From Odontesthes bonariensis (Eukaryota > Chordata > Actinopteri > Atheriniformes > Atherinopsidae), in the NCBI RefSeq assembly GCF_027942865.1, contig NC_134509.1, positions 34,584,197 through 34,648,196 on the forward strand: 64,000 nt of DNA, read 5' to 3'. Position numbers and translations under genes: made by a program. Shown here in pieces: positions 54,890 through 64,000 of the stretch. Position 1 is the first letter of the stretch; each line of letters begins with the position of its first letter. The notes below the pieces were generated by a model that was not told where the DNA came from, made no database searches, and saw only the letters and a program-made list of their open reading frames with translations.

Positions 54890-55463
54890 CTTGCGCCTGC
54901 TCTTCTTAGCTTCTCTAACAGTGGGGTTTGATCCATTTGCTCTTGGCTGATTTGACAAAGGCTCAGTTTGGGTATCCACAGGTTGGAAGAGCTTTCTTGA
55001 AGTGCTGATGTCCCTTTTGTTTTCCCTCAGCTTTAGTAGGTACACTCTCAGTCCGGTGATGCAAAGTTCTGATGATAGCCAGTTTGGCTTCTAGTGGATG
55101 ATGTGAGTCAAAAAGCTGTGTGGGTTTCCTGTAAACCTCAGTGTTAAGAGTTCCATACTCTTCGATTTGCACGGCAAAGTCCAGAAAGGCAACTTGTGGT
55201 CTTTTGCATCCTCCCTTGTGAACTTTGCTGTTGCTGTCCACTAAGTTGATGTGCTCCGTGAAAGCTTCAACTTCCTGAGTTTTGATGTTGATCCAGGTGT
55301 CATATCTTCACATATCTGAACCAGTAGCTTGGTGTTGTTCCTTTATGTGAGTGCAGTGCTTTGCTTTCCACTTCCTCCATATAAAGATTAGCCACAATGG
55401 GGAACACTGGAGATCCCATGGCACAGTCGTGCTTCTGTCTGTAGAAACCTTCATTGTATTTAA

Positions 55464-55959
55464 AGGAACAGTTCGCCTCTTTTGACATGAAGCTGTATGA
55501 CATCCCATATTAGCAATATCATTTATTAAATTTGACTTACCCCCCGCTGCGTCCTGTGAGCCGAGTTCCAGCCTCATTTTGGCGTTGACGAAGGTAGTCC
55601 AGTAGTTGGCGGGGGCCACAAAATAAAGCGTTTTGCTTCTCAAAACAATATGCGTTCAAAAGAGTAATACATTTGCATCACAAAATCGTTCATCCAGAAA
55701 AAGTCAGACCTCACAATTGCTTGGCGCTTGACGATTTTGTGATTCAAATGTATTGCTCTTTTGAACACATATTGTTTTGAGAAGCAAGACGCTTTATTTT
55801 TTAAGCCCCAGCCAACTAGCCGGACTACCTTCGTCAACGCCAAAACGAGGCTAGAACTCGGCTCACAGGACGCAGCAGGGGGTAAGTCAAATTTAATAAA
55901 TGATATTGCTAATATGGGATGTCATACAGCTTCATGTCAAAAGAGCTAGAACTATCCCT
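55464..55959. mobile_element. TTAA-targeting MITE inside the Penelope-like element
   Basis: Inverted ends AGGAACAGTTC and GAACTATCCCT, flanked by TTAA (55,460-55,463; 55,960-55,963). The two halves are inverted copies over most of their length. The ends resemble those of 12,196-13,478. Confidence 0.85.
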
Positions 55960-57529
55960 TTAAAACAGGTGGTGGCGAGGCAGAGGTTCAACAGGACACT
56001 GATCTGATCAGGAGTGAAGTGAGTCATCTTGCAGCAGCTGTTTCTTGACAGTCTGCATTGCTGCTGAAATCGGTATGCAGGTAAGAAGTGAGGTCACATC
56101 AAAGGACACCATGATTTCACTTGGGGACAGTTTCTGCCGTTGAATCTTCTTCACAAAGTCTGTGGAGTTCAGTACATGATGCAGAGTGTTTCCTACCAGG
56201 GATGCCAAGATGGAGGCAAGGTTTTTAGCAATGTTATAGGTGACCGAGTTGATGCTGCTGATAATGGGTCTGAGTGGGACTCCCTCCTTGTGTATCTTGG
56301 GATAGATAGATGCACGGTGTAAGGTCTGTGGAAGAAAGAGCGGTCAATAACTTTGTCCTTTTCCAGGTCAAGTCTGTGACTTTGTTCTTATAGTTGTTTG
56401 TGGGGTCCCTCTCCGGGGCCTCATAGGTGATGTTATCACTCAGTAGTTTTGTATTATCAGTGTATCCCTTCATCCCAGTTGTCTCTGGTAAAAGATCATA
56501 AAAGTAACGTCAGAAAAATTGAGTGCCCTGTTGTTGGTGATCCTCCACTCCTTATAACAGTGTCTCTGCAAAAATTTGTTCTCTAAAGATTCAATCCTGA
56601 AATGAATCCAAAGTGGGTTATTCTAGTGAGTCCAGCCATAACTTGGCTTTTAATTCACTAAGCATCAATTGTATTGGACTGAATTTAATTAACTTTTTTT
56701 TTTATTATTTCCACCCAAAATGAAATTTTGGAGTGTACATTTCTGTGAAGAAATAATTGAATTGATAAATAACAAAATAAAATAAGAGAGCAGTTAACAA
56801 ACTGATGGAACTGAAGCGATTGGGAGTCTATTTTTTGGGCTTCTGCAAGCTCAATTAGGTGCTCCCATTTGTAAATAACTTTACCGTTGGCATGGTTACA
56901 CATTTTAACTGATGTGAGCAAGTTCCAGATCTCCAGCAGAAATCAGTCTTGCTGAAAAATTAGCACAAAAAAAAATGCTTAAAAATTCAGTGTTCTCACT
57001 GAAAAAAGCTCAAAAGTCCAGTAAAGCTCGGGCTGTACAGTTCAGGACATCCCTGATGTACAACTGTCAGTTTCTGTTGAGACTTTTGTTCACATGTGAG
57101 AGCTTCTGAAATGTGACTATTCTCATTATATTCTCATATTTATTCATAGGCAAATGATCGCTAAATGTTAAAAAAAAACAATAGCTAATGTGATTTGAAA
57201 AGAAGTTCATTTGAATACTGAATCTTATTGATGGGGATTTTTTTCTGTGCCGCTTAATAAATAAATAAAATAGTGTTGCACGATATTGGGGAAAACAAGC
57301 AATTTGCAGTATTATGAGTTAAATATTGGAATAACTATGTGACTTGCATAACATAAACAAACACTTCAATATATGATGCTTATCTCAGTTGAACCTGTGC
57401 GTGCCAGTTAGCTGTGGAAAATGCACAAATGCAGAACTTCCTCAAAGTGGAATGCTGACCTCCTTAATACACATGTAATTTTTCTATTTCAAGTCAAAAT
57501 GTCTTTGCAATATTGCAAGTGTAGAAAAA

Positions 57530-58530
57530 GGGCTAACAAAAATAAAGTCATGGTTTGATAGCAACAAACTTTCACTTAATTTGAACAAAAGAAAATATAT
57601 TATCTTTGGTAACTGGAAAGTTCAGAATCAAATTGAAATTAAAATAAACTATTTAGAACTTGAAAGAGTGACTGATTACAAATTTCTGGGTATTTATATT
57701 GATGGAAAATTAAATTAGTGTGTTTCAAACAAAATTAGCTAAAACTATAGCCATAATGAACAAGATGAAAACTTTATTAAGTCAAAAATCACTTTATCTT
57801 CTTTATAACACTTTATTCCTTCCATACTTAAACTACTGTGGGGAAATATGGGGAAACACTTATAAAACAAATATAAATAATATCTACTTACTTCAAAAGA
57901 AGGCCATCCTAATTGTTAATAAAGTTAATTATATAACACCAACAAATCCTCTTTTTATTAACCAAAACGCACTAAAATTTCCTGATCTTGTTAAATTGAA
58001 CACTGCCGTAGTGATGTACAAGGCGTATAATCACATGCTCCCATCACCAGTCCAGGAGCTCTTTGAGCAGCGAGAGAGTCAGTATAAACTCTCTATAAAC
58101 AGGTATATTCAAAAAGATTAAAACTAGAACGAGTAAAAAAAGGTTTTGTATTTCTATTCAAGGTGTTAGTGTGTGGAATAAGCTAAATGAGTACTTAAAA
58201 AGTTCTGAAACAGTAGAAAATTTAAAAAAAAAGGTATAAATCATTATTAATTGAAAATTATAAAACTATAGTATGATTGATGGACATTGTTTAGCTTTAA
58301 ATCTTCTGTCATGTTCAGATGTTTTCTGTAAAGTTGTAAAATATCGGCTGCAGTTGTGTTTGCTAGTCTTGTTTTCTTGGAATTATATATAACGTGTGTA
58401 ATAGGGCTAGGCACAATAAGTTTCTTTTTACTTCAGCCTAGACCCTTTTGGTCATTACATAATCAAAGAAATCGATTGATGTTTATATTTTGTTATGTAT
58501 TATAATGACCAAATAAAATTACCTTACCTT
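57530..58530 (+). pseudogene. LINE reverse transcriptase C-terminal fragment
   Basis: Reads SWFDSNKLSLNLNKRKYIIF, then YKFLGIYIDGKLN and, from 57,720 in another frame, LYNTLFLPYLNYCGEIWGNT, then LLQKKAILIVNKVNYITPTN: the thumb and end of an L2/Crack-like LINE polymerase. It ends with a 3' UTR and an ACCTT-type tail near 58,530. 5'-truncated. Confidence 0.8.
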
Positions 58531-58652
58531 ATCATGCATGCTGTTATTGTGACAACTATATATATATATTGTGCAGCCCTTATTTCCAGTGTTTTGTGCT
58601 CTGTGGATATTTACCTATTGCACAACTATGCTTATCTCTCATGATGCTGTAG

Positions 58653-58837
58653 TTGAAGCTAGTCAACCCCACTCAATATCGCTTTGAGCATTTGGCCACG
58701 CAGCTGAAGTGGCGTCTACAGGAGGGTCGTGGTGAAGCTGTCTACCAAATTGGAGTGGAAGACAATGGTCTGCTGGTTGGCCTGACCGAAGCCGACATGA
58801 AGGCTTCACTCAAAACCTTAAAGAGGATGGCAGAGAA
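58653..58837 (+). CDS. gtpbp2: gtpbp2 exon 3
   Basis: LKLVNPTQYRFEHLATQLKW, then RLQEGRGEAVYQIGVEDNGL, to LKRMAEK. The acceptor is TGATGCTGTAG and the donor GTAGGT splits the Lys codon (AA/A). This is the N-terminal alpha-beta region of GTPBP1/2 proteins before the G domain. Confidence 0.9.
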
Positions 58838-58929
58838 GTAGGTCACCTCATACTTGTCTTTTCATTTGTTTTTATTTAAAAACTGTTTTTACCTCAGTAG
58901 AACGTGAGCTCCTATAAATAGTTAACAGC

Positions 58930-60240
58930 TCACTGGCATCAGGCATTTTTCCCAAGTCACTAAAGACAGCTGCCATTAAGCCACTCCTAAAGAAGAGAAC
59001 TCTAGATGCCTCTATGATGAACAACTACAGACCTGTCTCTAATCTCTTTTATATCCAAGAGTATTGAGAAAGTTGTATTTAACCAGCTCAACGACTTTCT
59101 GAATGAAAGTGTAAGTCTCGATATGTCATGTTGCCTTTAAGTTTTCGGACCCACATGCAGAATCAATACGGAAAACCAGTAGATTTGAATGCTTTTATTG
59201 CTGGGACAACAGGGATCCAGAAAACAGGACAAGGGATGTTAAATGGTGGTGAAGTCTGAGGAAGGGAAGCAGACGGATTAGTGGTTGTAGATGGGTCCTT
59301 AGCAGATGACTGAAGGATAAGCTTACTTGGTTGTTGAAAGGGGGAGACGTGGACGGGGTGGAAGACAGATGTGGAGGGTCTGCAGAAGGTTCCCTTGGTG
59401 TTCCAAGGAGGGGGGAGAGAGGGGTCCGGGAGGATAAAGTCTGCTGGAGGCGTCGCACTGGAGAGTGGGCAGGCAGAGGAAGGAGGTATGAGACAGCCGT
59501 TTGCTCGTTGCGTCTTTGAGGGAAGGTTGAGGACAGACTGGGCTCTCGGATTGTTCTGGAGGGAAAAAGTAGATTCCACATGAAAGTACAGAAGTTCGGA
59601 ATTCACAAGGATGCAAAAATCTTATTTAGACTACTCGATACACGTTCTGGCTGGAAGTACCGTCTGGGTTAATCATCCGGCGGCGCAAGGTGATCTTCCT
59701 TCTTCTTTTAAGCACCAGCCAGCTTGATGATGGATTGGCCTCAGGTGTGCAACCACTCAGAACTGGCTCACTCTCCAGTGAAGATCCCCTCTGCAGCCAG
59801 ATCGCTCACTCACCCAAAAACATCAAATCCTAACACGATAACTTTCAATCAGGCTTCAGACGTCATCACAGCACTGAAACAGCTCTGGTCAAAGTGTTAA
59901 ACGACATCAGGTTGAATACTGATTCGGGTAATGTTTCAGTCCTGGTTCTGTTGGACCTCAGCACTGCGTTTGATACTGTAGATCACAGAATCTTGTTGCA
60001 CAGGCTGGAAAACTGGGTTGGACTTTCTGGAGCGGTCCTTAACTGGTTCAGGTCCTACTTAGAGGGCCGGAGTTATTTTGTTACAATTGGCAGCTATGAA
60101 TCTGAGCGAGTGGCCATGACTTGTGGAGTCCCCAGGGGTCAATTCTTGGACCTCTTTTGTTTAACTTGTATATGCTCCCTTTGGGTCAGATATTGCAGAA
60201 CTTTATGTGTCTCTGTCACCAGATGTTTGCAGCCCAGCAG
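58930..60240 (+). pseudogene. L2/Maui-type LINE fragment split by a solo LTR
   Basis: 58,930-59,123 reads FPKSLKTAAIKPLLKKRTLD, then NNYRPVSNL and NQLNDFLNES. It continues after the LTR at 59,841 with NFQSGFRRHHSTETALVKVL, then LVLLDLSTAFDTVDHRILLH (motif A) and VAMTCGVPRGQFL (motif B). The interrupted codon restores VSLDNFQSGF when one copy of CGATA is removed. Ends after motif B with frameshifts. Confidence 0.85.
59124..59835 (-). mobile_element. Solo LTR inside the L2 fragment
   Basis: 712 bp, ends TGTCATG...TAACA, target duplication CGATA (59,119-59,123; 59,836-59,840). On the minus strand it starts TGTTAGGATTTG and has a CAATAAAAGC polyadenylation signal, as an LTR should. No internal genes. 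Confidence 0.8.
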
Positions 60241-61509
60241 ATCTTGATAACGGAGTGGCTTTGTCAATCTTTTGAGCTCCAACAAAAATATAAGCATTGA
60301 TTTGGTGAAGAGAACATTTAATAACGATGACATAAAAAGCTAGAACAAAGTGATATATTACCCTTGATTTGTTCATCTTCCTCTCGTTCAACATTAATAA
60401 AAAAGATAGATTGAATAATATTGATTTCATTTAGGCTTTCTTGGTGAAAGAAAAATGCACCACTGCCATATCCAATGTTGGATATTTACCATTACGAATG
60501 GCCTGTTTAGTTGGTAAGCAGAGCACTTATGCTGCATATACATAGAGCGTCATCATGGCACTTGCATTCCGTTTTTTCCAGCCTTATACATGTTTGTTTC
60601 TCTCCTACTCTTCTCTTTGTGCTCCCATATACAATACATGACCACAGCCAATAAAGCTTCCCTCATTTAAATGTGTTTTTCTGTTTCTTCTGTCACATGT
60701 GACAAAACGGGTATGAAATTGAAAAAGAAGCCCATTAAGACTGCATATTAAGTCGTAGTCTCTCCAATAATATATCCAGACTGCTGTTCGGCTCTGATAA
60801 AATTAATATATTATGACCACTGCAAATTGAAGAAATATGCCATCCAAAAAAAGGCAACATCTGTGCAGCTATTTTGGCTATATTTACATGTATTCTGATG
60901 TCCCAGTGAGAATGTTACAACGACAGAATGCCTCTAAAATCTTTTACTCACTTCACAGACACCTATAGCGTAGTACAATACTGCTGAAGCAGCTGATAGG
61001 CACAAAGCATTAGGAGAAAGGCAGAAAGATGTGGGGGGGATATAAAATTTCCAAAATTGGCTCTGTCTTTTTACCCCATAACATCCTAAGTTTTTTTTTT
61101 CAGTGTCAGAATAAGGAATTAGTGGCATGACAGTGAGTGAAGTGGGATTTGTGAGTCACATTCGAAGCAGACTTGAAAGCTCTGTGTGTATGTTGCTATT
61201 TATTTACAATCACTTATTTTTGTCAGCAACCACAGTCATCGACGGAGAAACTGATAAGCTCAGGGGTGTACGATTCTGATGCTTTGGAAAATTTGGAACT
61301 GGTTCTTGAGTGGCACTAATTCTCAATTCTAATCTTTAGTCATGGTTAAGCTACAGCTTTTGACAAGTTCCTAGTTGTATGTTGACGTTTATAATGTGTT
61401 GAAATAAACTAAATACTCTTGACTTAAAGGGGTAAAAGATTGAGTATCTGCATTATATTGTCTGTTACTGTACCTGATCAAGCATTGGTCTTCCTGTCTT
61501 TCTCTTCAG

Positions 61510-61621
61510 AGTTGGGGCTGATATCACTCTCCTCCGAGAAAGAGAGGTGGACTACGACCTGGACAGAAACACTAGAAAAATCGCTGAGGTGCTTGTTCGA
61601 AAAGTTCCTGATGATCAGCAG
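61510..61621 (+). CDS. gtpbp2: gtpbp2 exon 4
   Basis: VGADITLLREREVDYDLDRN, ending VLVRKVPDDQQ. Acceptor TCTCTTCAG and donor GTAAGAG. Joins exons 3 and 5 in frame. Confidence 0.9.
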
Positions 61622-62051
61622 GTAAGAGTGTGTCCTGTGAGGTCCAGACAAACACAGCAGTATGTCCTAATGCAAGTGCTCTGAAACCTAGAATTCCTTG
61701 TTTTGGTCTGAAATCTGTTGTTGCGTTATTAAGCTCGTTGTGTCTTTTTGCTGGTTAGTAGTGACAACAGACTCTGGGTGGAGCTCTGGAATTCAATATC
61801 AGGGTAGTTATCACAGTTCAAGTATGATAGCTGCTTTTAGATCAGCTCAAACAAAAATATTCAAAGAAAAACAGTCCAGTTCAAGTTGCAGTCCTGAAAT
61901 ATTAAAGGCATGTAAAAAAGACACAACAGCACGCAATTTAAGACAACTTTACCTGAAATATAGAAAGCACAAGGCTTTCTTTAATCGTCCCAATCTGATT
62001 AAAACGATGACAATTAGTTTTGCCCCATCGTGCTTTTTTGACTGCCAAAAG

Positions 62052-62249
62052 TTTTTGGACCTGCGGGTGGCAGTGCTGGGAAACGTGGATTCAGGGAAGT
62101 CAACCCTGCTGGGTGTCCTGACCCAGGGCGAGCTGGACAACGGGCGAGGGCGAGCACGGCTCAACCTATTCAGACATCTACATGAGATCCAGACTGGACG
62201 GACCTCCAGCATTAGCTTCGAGATCCTGGGTTTTAACAGCAAAGGAGAG
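62052..62249 (+). CDS. gtpbp2: gtpbp2 exon 5 (P-loop)
   Basis: [20 protein letters not shown], then [20 protein letters not shown], to [15 protein letters not shown] is the G1/P-loop that holds the GTP phosphates; [12 protein letters not shown] includes the switch I Thr. The acceptor is CTGCCAAAAG with a weak pyrimidine tract and the donor is GTATTT. 66 codons, phase 0 on both sides. Confidence 0.9.
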
Positions 62250-62948
62250 GTATTTACATGAACACGTCCTACTGATGATACAGTCAACGCAACCGGTAGT
62301 TGTATGTGATATAGTTTAATGCTTATCTTGATACAGTTTGATGTACATATGATGTTCATTATGGATTGCTGGATGTTTGTACCTAAATAATTTGTACAGA
62401 TCCCCATAAGATATAAAGCAAAAGTTGAAATTGCCTAACTAAACCATACAACAACCGAGCTGTTTAGAATTATTATGTAGGCATCTCTAATACCAAAGGG
62501 AGGGAGCAGGGCCTTGCCACTGCTCACACCACATATTATTTAGGGTCAGAATGTTCTCTGTCAAGGGGAGAATTTTACCTTTGCAGCCTCTTATGGGGAT
62601 TTTATTTACAGGAACGACACAGAAACATATTACATGGCAGCATACACAGAATTCCCAATGACAGCAGCTTGTGAGATCATCTTATACTTTCTGATAACAT
62701 TCTGTGTGTGTGTGACCAAAACCCACCACTGTGTCTGAGATTGCCACAACATCTTCCGTCATCACCTTCACAGAAAACATTCTGACCTCTAGATAATTAG
62801 TGGCGTGAGCAGTGGCAAGGCCCTGCTTCTTCCCACATAATGACAACTGATACAGTTGCTGTAGCCTCCTAAATTACACACCTTGTTTTTCACAAGAATT
62901 AATGATGCTTGTTCTGTCCTCACTTTCTTGTCATCCTACCACATGCAG

Positions 62949-63123
62949 GTGGTGAACTACAGCGAGTCTCGAACAGCTGAGGAAATTTGTGAAAGTTCAT
63001 CCAAGATGATCACTTTCATTGACCTGGCAGGACACCACAAGTACCTGAAGACCACCATCTTTGGCCTCACCAGCTACTGCCCAGACTTTGCCATGCTGGT
63101 GGTGAGTGCCAACACTGGCATAG
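62949..63123 (+). CDS. gtpbp2: gtpbp2 exon 6 (DxxG)
   Basis: [20 protein letters not shown], then [20 protein letters not shown], to VSANTGI. DLAGH is the G3 motif (switch II) with the catalytic His. The donor is GTGAGC. The next motif (NKxD type) and the beta-barrel domains lie beyond the window. Confidence 0.9.
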
Positions 63124-63524
63124 GTGAGCTGCCGCCACACACTGAACCAACAGGGAACAGCAGCATCAGAACAACACTGTGCTAAAATTAGTTCTGGCTA
63201 CAGGATGCAGTGAGCGACTGGTGAAATCTTCAGTGTTGGCATTTCTAATTTAATATTTGGACATTAGCAGACATTTTTCTTCATTCAGATAAGTTCTTCA
63301 TTATTGTCAATATGATAAATCCAAATAATTATTATATCTGTTAATTTCCCATTGAATCCTTCAAGTAAACACTGGGTCTATAAAGTATTTTCTAAAAAAG
63401 TCTTAAATTGACCATCATATTTACAATTTCTGGTCAAACTGTAGCTGTGATTGTCACTTTTATGTATATGTGACATTATTGTGGTCATTAACTCGTGTTT
63501 CCCTGTTCCAACAGATATCCTTTG

Positions 63525-63920
63525 AATGGTGTTACAGTGCCGCCGCACCCCCCCCCCCTTTCTGTCTTCTCAAACCCCAGCTGGTCGAGGCAGATGGCCA
63601 CCCTTCCTGAGTCTGGTTCTGCCAGAGGTTTCTTCCTGTTAAAAGGGAGTCGTTTCTCTCCACAGTCGCCTCAGGCACGCTCAGGACGGGAGATTGGACC
63701 GAAAAAGAAAAAGTTTTCAGTGCAATCTGTTGGTTTCCTTAGCTAGGAAATTGTTTTTGAATTGGCTCTATATGAACGAATTGGATTATTTTATGAATAA
63801 TTATGATTACAATGAATTGAATTCCAATTGGCTTGAATTGGACTTACTATCTAAGTGCCTTGAGATGACATTTGTTGTATTTGGCGCTATATAAATAAAA
63901 ATGAATTGAATTGAATTGAA
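63525..63920 (+). repeat. 3' end of an L2/Maui-type LINE
   Basis: CCAGCTGGTCGAGGCAGATG, TTCTTCCTGTTAAAAGGGAG and GGCGCTATATAAATAAAAAT, followed by a (TGAAT)n tail: the standard L2/Maui 3' UTR of fish, 5'-truncated, in the gtpbp2 intron after exon 6. Confidence 0.85.
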
Positions 63921-64000
63921 CTTGCAACAGTGGGTCGACGTGATGAGATTAATTCAATTACTGTATAGCTATAGTTGGGTTATGCTCCTTATTAGTTTCA

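Larger units (their letters stand above)
53180..56650 (-). mobile_element. Penelope-like retroelement in gtpbp2 intron 2
   Basis: Minus-strand fragments in order: 56,473-56,234 (start of RT), 56,208-56,008 (SEIMVSFDVTSLLTCIPIS, RT motif A region), 55,503-55,300 (CAMGSPVFPIVANLYMEEVE, motif B; the catalytic YVDD is degenerate as FRYVKI), 55,241-54,963 (AFLDFAVQIEEYGTLNTEVY), and 53,724-53,455 (RWFERGVKEAIYVKLEQPSL, end of the GIY-YIG endonuclease part). The 3' tail has the phrase GAAGACGTTTCACCTCTCAT that is common in these elements. Stops and frameshifts throughout make it dead. Two MITEs interrupt it. Confidence 0.85.

Noticed and set aside
59163..59606. Overlapping minus- and plus-strand frames of 90-147 codons
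   Set aside because: They lie wholly within the solo LTR and are low-complexity Ser/Pro or Gly/Glu translations.
61770..62040. Frame continuing upstream of gtpbp2 exon 5 ([13 protein letters not shown]...)
   Set aside because: It crosses the splice acceptor and is absent from GTPBP2 proteins. It is intron that happens to be open.

Overview
Kind of DNA: this is nuclear DNA of a teleost fish. The evidence is split genes with GT-AG introns, fish-type repeat families (hAT, PIF/Harbinger, TTAA-targeting elements, an ISL2EU-like element, a Penelope-like element, L2/Maui and jockey-like LINEs, LTR retroelements), many (TA)n tracts, and the 5' half of gtpbp2, a conserved vertebrate GTPase gene, at the right end. 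No bacterial, plasmid or phage feature was seen. Most of the window is transposable element (TE) inserted into TE. Only gtpbp2 looks like a functional host gene.

Layout: 1-8,933 and 33,338-42,866 are two direct, nearly identical copies of a segment of about 9 kb. Each holds the end of a non-autonomous LTR retroelement with a GC-rich minisatellite, the end of a TTAA-flanked element, exons of a Ulp1-type protease gene, and a hAT transposon interrupted by an unrecognised 2.15 kb element that carries its own spliced gene. 8,934-12,000 holds PHD-finger exons, a LINE reverse transcriptase fragment and a piece of a TTAA element. 12,002-19,782 is an array of 1.27 kb tandem repeats interrupted by two MITE-like insertions. 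19,783-26,357 is a hAT element that has invaded the last repeat and itself contains an LTR, an ISL2EU-like (THAP + DDE) transposon and a 442-bp inversion. 26,505-27,250 is a LINE endonuclease fragment. 28,820-34,998 is a nest: a TTAA element with a P2X7-C-terminal-like zinc domain, split by an LTR retroelement, split in turn by a Harbinger element.

Right third: right next to the duplication breakpoint (42,866) lie five exon-like pieces of domain IV of a T-type calcium channel, probably a pseudogene. 46,341-50,757 has no gene that I can see. gtpbp2 starts at 51,316 and runs on the + strand past the window end. Six exons are present and reach the P-loop and the DxxG motif; the NKxD-type motif and the beta-barrel domains lie beyond 64,000. 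Its large introns are filled with a Penelope-like element (with a hAT MITE and a TTAA MITE inside), LINE fragments and a solo LTR. Its 27-bp second exon exists twice, once upstream of exon 1.

History visible from the sequence: the hAT in the duplicated block already had a premature stop before the duplication, because both copies share it. The two protease-gene copies later broke in different places. Empty sites in the tandem repeats and in the interrupted coding sequences identify several insertions to the base, with target duplications (TTAA, TTA, CATAT, GTGTA, CGATA and an 8-bp hAT duplication).
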